64,000 bases of DNA from Arthrobacter sp. MYb214 (GCF_002979865.1 NZ_PCPZ01000003.1:186001-250000), one strand, 5' to 3'; counted from the first letter of the stretch, positions 16,927 to 26,171 are shown. The notes: generated from the sequence alone by a model not told the origin. Translations and numbers: made by a program.

Positions 16927-18428
16927 GAGTTCTGCTCCTGTCCTGCTTCCAAGCTGCGTTCAAGCTGCTGGGCATAGAACCGTTCAAGCGAGGAGGCCAG
17001 CATGGCCTTGCGGTAGTTGGCGCTGGCCCGGTGGTCATCCATCGGGGTTCCTTCGGTGCCCATGGTGCGTGCCGCGGCCCGGATGGTTTCCAGGTTCCAC
17101 GGCTGGCCTTCCAACAGTGCTTCGGTGGCCACGGCGCGCAGCGGGGTTGCGGCCACGCCGCCCAGCCCGATCCTCGCCGTGGTAATCATGCCGTCCGACA
17201 CCGTGAGCGCATAGCCGATGGCTACCGAGGAGATGTCATCGAAGCGCCGCTTGGAAATCTTCTGGAAGCTGGTCAGCGGCGCCAGCGGCAACGGGATGCG
17301 GATCGCGGTGATCATCTCTCCCGGCTCGCGCACGGTCTGCCGGTAGCCGGTGAAGTAGTCCGAAAGCGCCACCATCCGGTTGCCGCGGATGCTGGAAAGG
17401 ACCAGTTCGGCCTCCAGCGCCAGCAGCGCCGGCGGGGTGTCGCCAATGGGCGAGCCGGTCCCCAGATTGCCGCCGATGGTCGCGCTATTGCGGATCAGCC
17501 TTGACGCGAACTGCCCGAAGAGCTGGGAGAGCAGCGGAACCTGCCCGGCGAGCTTGCGTTCCAGTTCGCTCAGGGTGCAGCCTGCACCCAATTCAAGGTA
17601 CTGCTCGTTCCAGTGGATCTGGCGCAGCTCGGGCAGCCGGTCGATGGCCAGCACCGAGCGGGCGCGGGCGCCCTTGATGTTGACCTCCACGCCCCAGTCG
17701 GTGGCACCGGACACCAGTACGGTCTGCGGTTCGGTTGACAGGATCTGCAGTGCCTGGTCCAGGTCCGCCGGCCGGCGGAAGCGGCCCAGGTCCCCGGTAG
17801 GGGTATCGGCGCGCTGGATGTCGGTGGCCACCGGTGCCGGGGCCCGGTGCTGGGTCCGGGCAGTCAGCGGGTCATCCGGCTCGGGCTCGCCCAGCGCGTA
17901 GGCGGCGTCGCGGATCGGGCGGTATCCGGTGCAGCGGCAGAGATTGCCCGACAGTGCGTGCAGGTCGAATCCATTCGGTCCGCACTCGTGCTCCCCGCCA
18001 TCACCCGCGCTGACTGCGGGATTGGCGGTCCGCTCGGGGCGGTAGTATTCGGCGGCCATGGAGCAGACGAATCCGGGGGTGCAATAACCGCACTGGGATC
18101 CGCCGCGGTTGGCCATCTCTTCCTGCACCGGATGCAGCGCCGCGACGCTGCCCAGCCCTTCGGAGGTGATGATTTCCTGGCCGTCGAGCGCCGCGGCCGG
18201 CAGCAGGCAGGCGTTGGCCGCCGTCCACCTGCTGCCTTCCCCATCGCTGCGGGCCACCAGGATCGAGCAGGCGCCGCACTCGCCCTCGGCACAGCCTTCC
18301 TTGCATCCGATCAATTGCTGCCCGCGCAGGAAATCCAGCGCGTTGGTATGCGGCGGCCCGTCGAATTCCCGGACCTTTCCGTTGACCGTAACCTGGCATT
18401 TTGTCTCTTGCGTTGCCTCGGCGCTCAT
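16923..18428 (-). CDS. xdhA: Xanthine dehydrogenase iron-sulfur/FAD subunit
   Basis: 501 aa. The N-terminal plant-type [2Fe-2S] domain has CKEGCAEGECGACS near residue 43. The second [2Fe-2S] helical domain has CGYCTPGFVCSM and LCRCTGYRPI. The FAD domain (about 220-400) carries ATIGGNLGTGSPIGDTPP, and a CO-dehydrogenase flavoprotein C-terminal domain follows. It passes electrons from the molybdenum centre to NAD. AGGAGGTG lies 8 bases before the ATG. The 272-base leader to the purine permease holds a small ORF, hairpins and a palindrome, listed separately. Confidence 0.93.
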   Translation of the reverse strand: MSAEATQETKCQVTVNGKVREFDGPPHTNALDFLRGQQLIGCKEGCAEGECGACSILVARSDGEGSRWTAANACLLPAAALDGQEIITSEGLGSVAALHPVQEEMANRGGSQCGYCTPGFVCSMAAEYYRPERTANPAVSAGDGGEHECGPNGFDLHALSGNLCRCTGYRPIRDAAYALGEPEPDDPLTARTQHRAPAPVATDIQRADTPTGDLGRFRRPADLDQALQILSTEPQTVLVSGATDWGVEVNIKGARARSVLAIDRLPELRQIHWNEQYLELGAGCTLSELERKLAGQVPLLSQLFGQFASRLIRNSATIGGNLGTGSPIGDTPPALLALEAELVLSSIRGNRMVALSDYFTGYRQTVREPGEMITAIRIPLPLAPLTSFQKISKRRFDDISSVAIGYALTVSDGMITTARIGLGGVAATPLRAVATEALLEGQPWNLETIRAAARTMGTEGTPMDDHRASANYRKAMLASSLERFYAQQLERSLEAGQEQNS

Positions 18429-18500
18429 GCCGTTGACACCTCCTGCGCCCGGGTATCGCCGGACGCACCATGAATGAATTGGATGATGGGTGGGATCTGG

Positions 18501-18553
18501 CGCCCTGCCGGAGGTTCCAGGCTCGTCCAGGGCGCCGCCGCGTGCTGCGGCGG
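18501..18553 (-). promoter_or_regulatory. Two hairpins in the xdhA leader
   Basis: Two GC-rich inverted repeats lie between a possible leader ORF and xdhA: 7-bp arms at 18535-18541/18547-18553 (loop GTGCT in plus sense) and 18501-18507/18528-18534 (CGCCCTG arms). They are adjacent and could stack or compete. No T-run follows, so this is not a clear terminator. A role in setting xdhA mRNA level or translation is inference. Confidence 0.35.
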
Positions 18554-18555
18554 GA

Positions 18556-18606
18556 TCAGTTTCCGTGCGCGATCTGGCCCTTGGACCAGGCGAGGCATCC
18601 GCCCAT
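18556..18606 (-). CDS. Possible 16-codon leader ORF before xdhA
   Basis: ATG at 18606 preceded by GGAGGG with 5-base spacing, the best ribosome site in this gap. It encodes MGGCLAWSKGQIAHGN and stops at TGA, 127 bases before xdhA. A GC-rich hairpin starts 3 bases past its stop. It could be a leader peptide or a chance match; no run of codons for one amino acid points to classic attenuation. Confidence 0.3.
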   Translation of the reverse strand: MGGCLAWSKGQIAHGN

Positions 18607-18652
18607 GATTACCCTCCAGAATTCGGATCATTCACATCCATGCAAACCATCA

Positions 18653-18670
18653 AGGTGAGCCACCTCACCT
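18653..18670. promoter_or_regulatory. Palindromic operator candidate upstream of xdhABC
   Basis: AGGTGAGCCACCTCACCT: 7-bp arms around CCAC, between the purine permease stop and xdhA. The same GGTGAG-N4-CTCACC occurs again at 62034-62049. The half-site resembles DtxR/IdeR boxes, but the spacer is 4 rather than 1, so the regulator is not assigned. Confidence 0.4.
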
Positions 18671-18700
18671 CAGTGGATCCTTACTATAGCCCGTATCAGC

Positions 18701-20203
18701 TCAGGCCAGTAGGGCCGTAATCGGGCCCCGTGCGAAGTACACCAGGAAGCCCAGCGCCACCACCCACAGCAGCGGGTGGATCTTGGCGTACCGCCCGGCC
18801 GCGGTGTTCACCACCACCCAGGCGATGAACCCTGCGCCAATGCCATTGGCAATGGAGTAGGTCAGCGGCATGGTGATCAGGGTGAGGAACGCCGGCATGG
18901 CGCTGGAGAACCGCTTGAAGTTGATCTCGCGGATCTGCGCGCACATCAAGGTGCCCACCAGAACCAGTGCCGCGGCAGCCACCTCGATGGGAACCACCGA
19001 AGTCAGCGGCGTGAAGAACATCGAACCCAGGAACAGCACCCCGGTGATGACCGAAGCCAGCCCGGTGCGCGCCCCTTCCCCGATGCCGGCCGCCGAATCC
19101 ACGTAGACGGTATTCGAGGAGGACGAGCCCATGCCTCCAGCCACCGCGCCCAGGCCCTCGACCACGAATGCGGCCTTCAGCCGCGGGAAGGTGCCGTCCT
19201 TGCGCGCCAGACCGGCATTCTTGGCCAGTCCGGTCATGGTGCCCATGGCGTCGAAGAAGTTCGTGAACACCAAGGTGAACACCAGCATCGTCGCCGCCAG
19301 CGCGCCGATCCGCCCGAAGGATCCGAACAGGTCGAACTCCCCGGCCAGCGACAAATCCGGCAACGAGACGATATTTCCCTGCAGCACCGGCATGTTCAGG
19401 TGCCAGCCATGCGGGTTATCCGCGCCGGCTGGCCCGATCCTGAACACCAGCTCGGCGATCATCGCCAGCACCGTGGAGATCACGATGCCGATCAGGATCG
19501 CGCCCTGCACCCCGCGGGCCACCAGCGCACCCATGATCAGCAACCCCACCACGAAGACCATGGTCGGGATCGAGACGATCGACCCGCCATCGCCCAGCTG
19601 CACCGGAGGCCCGGCGGCGGTACGGGTGACGAAGCCGGAGTCCACGAACCCGATGAAGGTGATGAACAGCCCGATGCCCACCGTAATGGCGGCCTTCAGG
19701 TCCTTGGGGATGGCCCGGAAGATCGCGGTGCGCACCCCGGTCATCCCGAACAGGACGATCAGCACGCCGTTGACCACCACCAGTCCCATGGCCTCAGGCC
19801 AGGTGACGTCCTGGATCACCGAGACGGCCAGGAAGGAGTTGATGCCCAGCCCGGCGGCCAGGCCGAAGGGCAGGTTGGCGATCAGCCCGAACAGGATGGT
19901 CATGGCCCCGGCGGTCAGCGAGGTCATGGCCCCGACCTGCGCGGCCGGAAGCCAGTTGCCGGCCACATCCACGGGTGCGGCCTCGGCACTGAATCCGCCG
20001 AGGATCAGCGGGTTGAGTATCACGATGTAGGCCATCGTGAAGAAGGTGACGATCCCGCCGCGCAATTCCCGCGCCAGCGTGGACCCGCGTTCGGTGATGC
20101 TGAAGAACGCGTCCAGGATGCCGCCCGGCCCGCCCGGCCGGCGCGGCTTGCTGCCGCGCTGCGCGCCCTGGGGGCCAGCTGGCAAGCGACTTGTCGTGGT
20201 CAT
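18701..20203 (-). CDS. NCS2-family purine permease (AzgA/PbuG-like)
   Basis: 500 aa with about 13 membrane helices. Motifs of the AzgA group include RGGIVTFFTMAYIVILNP at about residues 48-65, NLPFGLAAGLGINSF and GLGAVAGGMGSSSSNTVYVDSAAG. These transporters bring in adenine, guanine or hypoxanthine with protons. It lies 12 bases after guaD and before xdhABC, so guanine/hypoxanthine uptake feeding deamination and oxidation is the natural reading. The start at 20203 follows an AGG-containing stretch overlapping the end of guaD. No lesion is seen. Confidence 0.88.
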   Translation of the reverse strand: MTTTSRLPAGPQGAQRGSKPRRPGGPGGILDAFFSITERGSTLARELRGGIVTFFTMAYIVILNPLILGGFSAEAAPVDVAGNWLPAAQVGAMTSLTAGAMTILFGLIANLPFGLAAGLGINSFLAVSVIQDVTWPEAMGLVVVNGVLIVLFGMTGVRTAIFRAIPKDLKAAITVGIGLFITFIGFVDSGFVTRTAAGPPVQLGDGGSIVSIPTMVFVVGLLIMGALVARGVQGAILIGIVISTVLAMIAELVFRIGPAGADNPHGWHLNMPVLQGNIVSLPDLSLAGEFDLFGSFGRIGALAATMLVFTLVFTNFFDAMGTMTGLAKNAGLARKDGTFPRLKAAFVVEGLGAVAGGMGSSSSNTVYVDSAAGIGEGARTGLASVITGVLFLGSMFFTPLTSVVPIEVAAAALVLVGTLMCAQIREINFKRFSSAMPAFLTLITMPLTYSIANGIGAGFIAWVVVNTAAGRYAKIHPLLWVVALGFLVYFARGPITALLA

Positions 20204-20215
20204 GGTCCTGGACCT

Positions 20216-20701
20216 TTAGTAGTCGGTCCGGGATTCTTGCGAATCCCATGCCTTGAACGGCAACAGGTGCTCGCCGCCTTCGGACTGGAAGCAGTTCACC
20301 GGCATCAGCGAGCGGTTGGATTTTGCTTCGAAGTAGTCGTAGAACACCGCGTCGTCGAACCCGGCGGCAGCCGCATCATGCCTGTTGGCCGCGAAGAAGA
20401 CCTTGCCGATGCGGGCCCACAGCGAGGTGGCCAGGCACATCGGGCAAGGTTCGCAGCTGCTGTAGAGCACGCAGCCGCTCAAGTCGAAGGTCCCCAAGGC
20501 GGCGGCCGCGGTGCGGATGGCCACCACTTCGGCGTGCGCCGATGGATCATTGTTGGCCGTGACGCGGTTGACCCCTTCGAAGACCTTGCCGTCGGGGGCG
20601 ACCACGACGGCGCCGAAAGGCCCGCCGGCGTTGTGGACATTTGTGGTGGCAATATCGATGGCCATCGAAAGATAGTCTTGGCCAGTGGTAGTAACGCTCA
20701 T
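20216..20701 (-). CDS. guaD: Guanine deaminase (CDA superfamily)
   Basis: 161 aa from the ATG at 20701, which has GAGGAG 7 bases upstream; B. subtilis GuaD has 156. It hydrolyses guanine to xanthine and ammonia. Zinc ligands are visible as HAEVVAI (His plus the proton-shuttling Glu) and SSCEPCPMC (two Cys). The C-terminal region ending in FKAWDSQESRTDY is typical of bacterial guanine deaminases rather than tRNA adenosine deaminases. First gene of the purine operon; its product xanthine is the substrate of XdhAB downstream. Confidence 0.85.
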   Translation of the reverse strand: MSVTTTGQDYLSMAIDIATTNVHNAGGPFGAVVVAPDGKVFEGVNRVTANNDPSAHAEVVAIRTAAAALGTFDLSGCVLYSSCEPCPMCLATSLWARIGKVFFAANRHDAAAAGFDDAVFYDYFEAKSNRSLMPVNCFQSEGGEHLLPFKAWDSQESRTDY

Positions 20702-21137
20702 CGCGTGGCTCCTCATGCTTTGGACAAGAGAACCGCAGCGCGCTGCTTGGCGCTAGCTACCGGTTGCGCTTGTCACCTGAAATCGATCAGTTGCATGCCC
20801 GGTAGATAGCGACCCATCAGGTGGGTGCCCGCCATAGACAGCTACGAGATTATCAGCGGATTGTGACGCACGCAACACTTCTTTTGAAATCTCTTTTTCG
20901 CATCATGAACAAAAACTTGCCGTCTTGCCGCTCATCCCCTCTCCCACTTGCAGCGATCCGACGGGGCTGGCCCCTCCCTCCAGCACCGCGAATCCCGAAG
21001 CTGGATCGTTGCCCCGGGGCTCGGGTTTCCAACACATTACAGCCGCCTATCGGCGCACCGATCCGGCGGGTGAATTTAAGTTCCCTTCGGCGCAACAACC
21101 TGAGCACCTAGGCGAAATACCTCTTTGAGAAGCTCAG
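20702..21137. other. Divergent gap between guaD and narK
   Basis: 436 bases with no convincing gene. The part near narK is AT-richer, and a stretch around 20870-20920 is markedly AT-rich. It must hold the promoters of the purine operon (minus) and the nitrate operon (plus), but I could not identify -35/-10 pairs or a nitrogen-regulator box with confidence. Confidence 0.5.
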
Positions 21138-22547
21138 ATGCATCAAGTGCTAGAGAAGGGATCGGATAACGTGAGCGCACAGCTAGAAGCATCTGACACA
21201 TCGCAGGCACTGCAGGTGCAACCAGGACGCTGGGTCAGCAATTGGACCCCGGATGATCCAGAATTCTGGAAGCGCACCGGATCTGCGGTAGCCAGCCAAA
21301 ACCTCAAGTGGTCCATCTTCGCCGAGTTCCTCGGATTCAGCGTTTGGCAGCTTTTCGCCATTGTCGTGGTCTATCTTCCAGTAGCGGGATTCAGCTACAG
21401 CACCACGCAGCTGTTCTGGCTGATCTCCATCCCGAGCCTCGTCGGTGCCACACTGCGCATCCCCTACACGTTCATGGTGGCCCGTTTCGGCGGGCGCAAC
21501 TGGACGGTCATTTCCGCGCTGCTCCTGCTGATTCCGGCCGGCGGCATTTCCCTGGCCCTGGCTGATCCGTCCACGCCATTCTGGGTCATGCTCAGCCTTG
21601 CGGCGCTGACCGGCTTCGGCGGCGGAAACTTCGCTTCCTCGATGGCTAATATCACCTATTTCTACCCCGCTTCCCGCAAGGGGTGGGCGTTGGGCCTCAA
21701 CGCCGCCGGCGGCAACCTCGGCGCGGCGGTCGCCCAGCTGCTTGTACCGGTCATTGTCACGGTCTTCGCCGCCGGGGCGTTGCAGCTTCCGCTGGCAGGG
21801 ATGCTCTGGATCCCGTTGATTCTGCTCTCCGCATGGGGTGCCTGGAAATACATGCACAACCTGTCGTCGGCCCGCTCAGATATCCGCGGCGCCATTGCCT
21901 GCCTGAAGGTAAAGCACCTGTGGATCATCTCCGCACTGTATGTGGGAACCTTCGGCTCCTTCATTGGATTCTCGGCAGTTTTCCCCAAGCTGATCGTTGA
22001 CACTTTCCCTGAATACGCGGCCTTGCCGTTGGGCACCGCAACCATCACCTTGGCTTTCCTCGGCCCGCTGGTCGCGTCCCTGGCCCGTCCATACGGCGGC
22101 AAGATCGCTGACAAGCTCGGCGGCGCACGCATCTCCGTGGCGACCTTCGGAGCCATGGCCTTGATTACCGCTGCGCTAGTGCTCAGCCTGCCACGGGCCA
22201 ACTTCTGGATGTTTCTCTTCCTGTTCTTGCTGCTCTTCACCGCAAGCGGCATCGGCAATGGCTCGACCTACCGCATGATCCCGGCAGTCTTTGCCCTGAG
22301 CGACGAGGGAAAACAGGCAAGCCAGGTGGATTCTTCGCGCAAGGCGGCCGCAGCCCTCGGTTTGATCTCGGCCATTGGCGCCTACGGCGGCTTCCTGATT
22401 CCCCAGGCCTTGGGCCTGTCCGTATCCAGCACCGGCGCCTACACCACGGCGTTCATCATCTTCATCGCGGTCTACCTGCTGCTCATGGCCACCGCATGGT
22501 TCGCCTATGCACGCTCAGGCACCCGTTTCGCCCAGCACGGAGTCTAG
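21138..22547 (+). CDS. narK: Nitrate/nitrite transporter, NarK family
   Basis: 469 aa, major facilitator with 12 helices. The nitrate signature is present twice: GFGGGNFASSMANITYFYP near residue 155 and ASGIGNGSTYRMIPAVF near 370. It imports nitrate (or exchanges it for nitrite) for the assimilation genes that follow. The ATG at 21138 has GAG about 8 bases upstream. A GTG at 21171 with an AGAAGGGA stretch is an alternative and would remove 11 unconserved residues. The stop lies 1 base before the nasC start, so the two are one transcript. Confidence 0.9.
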   Translation: MHQVLEKGSDNVSAQLEASDTSQALQVQPGRWVSNWTPDDPEFWKRTGSAVASQNLKWSIFAEFLGFSVWQLFAIVVVYLPVAGFSYSTTQLFWLISIPSLVGATLRIPYTFMVARFGGRNWTVISALLLLIPAGGISLALADPSTPFWVMLSLAALTGFGGGNFASSMANITYFYPASRKGWALGLNAAGGNLGAAVAQLLVPVIVTVFAAGALQLPLAGMLWIPLILLSAWGAWKYMHNLSSARSDIRGAIACLKVKHLWIISALYVGTFGSFIGFSAVFPKLIVDTFPEYAALPLGTATITLAFLGPLVASLARPYGGKIADKLGGARISVATFGAMALITAALVLSLPRANFWMFLFLFLLLFTASGIGNGSTYRMIPAVFALSDEGKQASQVDSSRKAAAALGLISAIGAYGGFLIPQALGLSVSSTGAYTTAFIIFIAVYLLLMATAWFAYARSGTRFAQHGV

Positions 22548-22548
22548 G

Positions 22549-24684
22549 ATGACCGACACTCATTGCCCCTATTGCGCCCTGCAGTGCGGCATCACCTTGG
22601 AACCCAACCAGCAGGATCACGGCACCGAACCGGTGAGCCTGAAGGGACGGGACTTCGAGACCAATGGCGGGGCGCTGTGCCGCAAAGGCTATAGCGCCGC
22701 CACGCTGCTCGATCACCCAGAACGCCTGCAATCACCCCTGCTCCGCCAGCCCGATGGAAGCTTTGCCCCGGTTAGCTGGGAGCATGCGCTGGATCTGGTT
22801 GCCGAAAAGGCGCTAGGCATCCGGGCCGACTCCGGAGCCGACGCACTCGCGGTCTTCGGTTCCGGGTCGCTGACCAATGAAAAGGCCTACCAGCTGGGCA
22901 AGTTCGCGCGGCTGGCCCTAGGTACCTCGCGGATCGATTACAACGGACGGTTCTGCATGTCCTCGGCGGCCGCCGGCACCAACCGCGCCTTCGGCTTGGA
23001 CCGGGGATTGCCTTTCCCGCTGGCTGATCTGGATTCGGCCGGGATGATCCTGATGCTCGGTTCCAACGTGGCCGATACCATGCCGCCCTTTGTCCGGCAT
23101 CTGGCCGGGGCCCGTGAGAACGGCGGGCTGATCGTGGTTGATCCGCGCCGTTCAGCTACAGCCGAGCTCTGCGCCGATAATGCTGGCTGGCACCTGCAGC
23201 CGACCCCCGCCACCGACCTTCCGCTGCTGCTGGGCTTGGCCCACGTGCTGGTGGCCGAGTCCCTGGCCGATACCAGCTACTTGGCCGCCCGCACCAACGG
23301 TTTCGATGCAGTGAAAGCCTCCTTGGCCAGCTGGTGGCCAGAACGCACCGCCCAGGTCACCGGCGTTCCTGCCGAGCAGATCCGGCGCACCGCCCGGGCC
23401 CTGGCCCAGGCGGCCAGCGAAGCGAAGGCCGGCGGCAAGCCGGTCTACATCCTCACCGGCCGCGGCATCGAGCAGCATTCCAACGGCACCGATACGGTCA
23501 CCGCCGCGATCAACCTCGCGCTGCTGCTCGGCTTGCCCGGAACCCTGGCCGGCGGCTACGGCACCATCACCGGCCAGGGCAACGGGCAGGGCGGTCGGGA
23601 ACACGGGCAAAAGTGCGACCAGCTTCCCGGCTACCGCAAGATCACCGACCCGGAACACCGTGCGCATGTAGCCCGCGTCTGGGGTGTTGACCCCGAAACC
23701 ATTCCCGGTCCCGGGCTTCCCGCCGTTGAACTCCTTGACGCGCTAGGTTCCCCCACCGGTCCGCGCATGCTGATGGTCCACGGGGCCAACCCGGTGATCT
23801 CCGCACCCGATGCGTCACGCGTGATCCACGCACTGTCCAGGCTGGATTTCCTGGTGGTCTGCGACTTCTTCCTCTCGGAGACTGCAGCCCGAGCGGACCT
23901 GGTCCTGCCGGTGCTGCAATGGGCTGAAGAAGAAGGCAGCATGACCAACTTGGAGGGGCGGATCCTGCGCCGCCGCGCTGCCTTGGCGACACCGGAACAT
24001 GCGCGCGGCGAACTGTGGATCCTCGCCCAGCTCGCCCAGCGGCTGGATGCTCCCGGCCACTTCTCCCCCGATCCGCGGGAAGTTTTCGAAGAACTCAAAT
24101 TGGCTTCGGCCGGTGGCCTGGCGGACTACTCGGGGGTGCGTTGGGATGACCTCGATGCCGGGGCGGCCATCTACTGGCCGTGCCCTGCAGGCACCGAAGT
24201 GAAGGCCAGGCGCGGCATCCGCAATGGAACCCCTCGGCTATTCCTTGACGGTTTTGCGCATGCGGATCGGCGTGCAGTGCTGGTGCCAGTTGCTTTCCAA
24301 CCGGAACCCCGGAAGAACAACGCGGCCGTGTCCCTGGTGACCGGCCGGCTGCTGGAGCACTACCAGTCTGGCGCCCAGACGCGCCGGGTCCCCGAGCTGG
24401 CCCAGGCCGCTCCGGAACCGCTGCTGGAAATCCATCCGGCAACCGCCCTGGCCCACCAGATTGCCCAGGGGCAGAAGGTCGTGATCAGCAATGAACGCGG
24501 TGAAGTCACCGCCCGCGCGCTGCTGACCGCCGATGCCCGGCTGGACACGGTCTTCCTGCCCTTCCACTACCCGGATTCCGGTACCGCAAACCTGCTGACC
24601 GAGGCGAAGGTCGACCCGCACAGCAGGATGCCGGAATTCAAGCACGCCCATGTTTCGCTGAGCGCTGTGAAAGAGGAACAATGA
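22549..24684 (+). CDS. nasC: Assimilatory nitrate reductase catalytic subunit
   Basis: 711 aa from the ATG at 22549 (GGAG 6 bases upstream); 14 extra in-frame codons inside narK are unlikely to be used. It reduces nitrate to nitrite in the cytoplasm. The N-terminal [4Fe-4S] site is CPYCALQCGI then ALCRKG. The molybdopterin guanine dinucleotide domains follow with YNGRFCMSSAAAG, GSNVADTMPPFVRH and TGRGIEQHSNG, and the C-terminal molydopterin-binding domain begins at VSLVTGRLLEHYQSG. No fused reductase domain is present; electrons must come from the next gene product. Confidence 0.9.
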   Translation: MTDTHCPYCALQCGITLEPNQQDHGTEPVSLKGRDFETNGGALCRKGYSAATLLDHPERLQSPLLRQPDGSFAPVSWEHALDLVAEKALGIRADSGADALAVFGSGSLTNEKAYQLGKFARLALGTSRIDYNGRFCMSSAAAGTNRAFGLDRGLPFPLADLDSAGMILMLGSNVADTMPPFVRHLAGARENGGLIVVDPRRSATAELCADNAGWHLQPTPATDLPLLLGLAHVLVAESLADTSYLAARTNGFDAVKASLASWWPERTAQVTGVPAEQIRRTARALAQAASEAKAGGKPVYILTGRGIEQHSNGTDTVTAAINLALLLGLPGTLAGGYGTITGQGNGQGGREHGQKCDQLPGYRKITDPEHRAHVARVWGVDPETIPGPGLPAVELLDALGSPTGPRMLMVHGANPVISAPDASRVIHALSRLDFLVVCDFFLSETAARADLVLPVLQWAEEEGSMTNLEGRILRRRAALATPEHARGELWILAQLAQRLDAPGHFSPDPREVFEELKLASAGGLADYSGVRWDDLDAGAAIYWPCPAGTEVKARRGIRNGTPRLFLDGFAHADRRAVLVPVAFQPEPRKNNAAVSLVTGRLLEHYQSGAQTRRVPELAQAAPEPLLEIHPATALAHQIAQGQKVVISNERGEVTARALLTADARLDTVFLPFHYPDSGTANLLTEAKVDPHSRMPEFKHAHVSLSAVKEEQ

Positions 24685-26171
24685 ACGAGCAACGCCCGCA
24701 ACGCATTATCATCATTGGCTTCGGCCCCGTCGCCGCGTCCCTTGTCGAAGGGCTGCTCCCGGCAGCGGCGGCCGGCCACTGCGCCATCACCATCATCAGC
24801 GCCGAAGACCACCTGGCCTACAACCGTGTGCTGCTCGCTGAACTGGCAGCCGGAGCCGCCGAGTTCGAACACCTGAGCATGGTGGATCCGCAGCGCTTGG
24901 CCGATGCCGGAGTCGACGTGCGCTTGGGCGTGCAGGCTACCGGCATCGATCGCTCACGGCGCCGGATCCATCTGGGCGGCAACGACTATGTGTCCTACGA
25001 CCGGCTTGTTTTCGCCACCGGCGCCCGAGCGGTGATCCCCACGCTCAACGGCCTGAATTTCGATCCGCACGCTGATGCTTCACTGCCAGCCGGAGTTTTC
25101 GCGCTGCGCACGGTGGATGACGCCCACCAGCTGCGGGAATCGATCGGTCTGGGCCAACGCATTTTAATTCTCGGCGGCGGAGTTCTGGGTATCGAGGCGG
25201 CCTTGGCCATTGCGCGCACCGGCGCCCAACCGGTGCTGGTGCATCATGGTTCGGCTCCCTTGGGACGCGTCGTGGATGCAGATGGAGGGGCGCTGCTGAC
25301 GCGTAATCTGCGTGAAGCAGGTGTCGAGGTGATCCCTGGTGCGAAGGCCAGTGGCATTCAGAAGGATGCACAGGGTTTCACCGGCCTGATGACTTCCACC
25401 CACGGACTGATCCAGGCTGATGCCCTGCTCATTTCCACGGGTGTGAGAGCCAGAACAGAGCTGGCCTCGGGCTGTGGATTACCGGTGGGCCGCGGTATTA
25501 AGACTGATGAATTCCTTTGCGCCGATACCGAGCAGCGAATTTTCGCCCTCGGCGACTGTGCCGAAGTTGCCGGACAGCCACCGGTCGGACTGCTGGCCCC
25601 GGGCTGGGCCCAAGCCGCATGGTTGTCCCAGCAGTTGTTGCGGCTGGCTGGTTCCTCTGGCTCCGAGCCGCTTGCTGCCCCGGACTTCTCTGCTTCTGAT
25701 GTATTGATGCTCAAGGGACAAGGCATCGAGCTGACTGCAGCCGGCGATATCAGCGCCGGTTATTGGGACGATACCGATCTGCAGGCAACCGTCTATGCAG
25801 ATCCTGCGCGCGGACGGTACCTGAAGATCGTCACCCGGCAGGATACGGTCACCGGATTCCTGGCCATGGGATTGCCGCAAACCAGTGCCGAACTCGTGCT
25901 GGCCTATGAACGGGCCACCGCATTGCCTGAAGACCGTTCGGCCCTCTTGCGGCTGGATGATCCGGCAACGGATCAAATCGCTGCTATCCCCAGCGATGAT
26001 GATCAGCTGTGCCGCTGTTCGGGCGCTACCTACGGCCAGGTAACCCATGCTGTAGGCGCTGGTTGCACCACCGTCGCCGAGGTCGGCGAGAACTGCCGTG
26101 CGGGCACCGGATGCGGCGGGTGCAAAGCGAAGATCGAAGAGTTGCTGGCCAAGGCGCCTGCCCTGGCGTAA
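24681..26171 (+). CDS. nasB: Nitrate reductase electron-transfer flavoprotein
   Basis: 496 aa; ATG overlaps the nasC stop. FAD-binding IIIIGFGPVAASLVEGL starts at residue 9. The NAD(P)H-binding fold is ILILGGGVLGIEAAL near 164. The end of the FAD domain is FALGDCAEVAG near 285. A BFD-type [2Fe-2S] domain occupies the C-terminus (CRCSGATYGQV, then CRAGTGCGGC). It moves electrons from NAD(P)H to NasC, as NasB does in Bacillus. It resembles the front half of NirB but has no siroheme part. A strong bidirectional hairpin follows. Confidence 0.88.
   Translation: MNEQRPQRIIIIGFGPVAASLVEGLLPAAAAGHCAITIISAEDHLAYNRVLLAELAAGAAEFEHLSMVDPQRLADAGVDVRLGVQATGIDRSRRRIHLGGNDYVSYDRLVFATGARAVIPTLNGLNFDPHADASLPAGVFALRTVDDAHQLRESIGLGQRILILGGGVLGIEAALAIARTGAQPVLVHHGSAPLGRVVDADGGALLTRNLREAGVEVIPGAKASGIQKDAQGFTGLMTSTHGLIQADALLISTGVRARTELASGCGLPVGRGIKTDEFLCADTEQRIFALGDCAEVAGQPPVGLLAPGWAQAAWLSQQLLRLAGSSGSEPLAAPDFSASDVLMLKGQGIELTAAGDISAGYWDDTDLQATVYADPARGRYLKIVTRQDTVTGFLAMGLPQTSAELVLAYERATALPEDRSALLRLDDPATDQIAAIPSDDDQLCRCSGATYGQVTHAVGAGCTTVAEVGENCRAGTGCGGCKAKIEELLAKAPALA

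Noticed and set aside
18425-18631. 68-codon minus-strand frame whose stop overlaps the xdhA start
   Set aside because: Looks coupled by ATGA, but its ATG has no ribosome site and the residues are Pro/Arg-rich without structure; the 16-codon ORF with GGAGGG in another frame is the better candidate.
18653-18670. IdeR/DtxR iron box upstream of xdhABC
   Set aside because: Half-sites match, but the spacer is 4 instead of 1 base, so a metal-regulator label would be unsupported.
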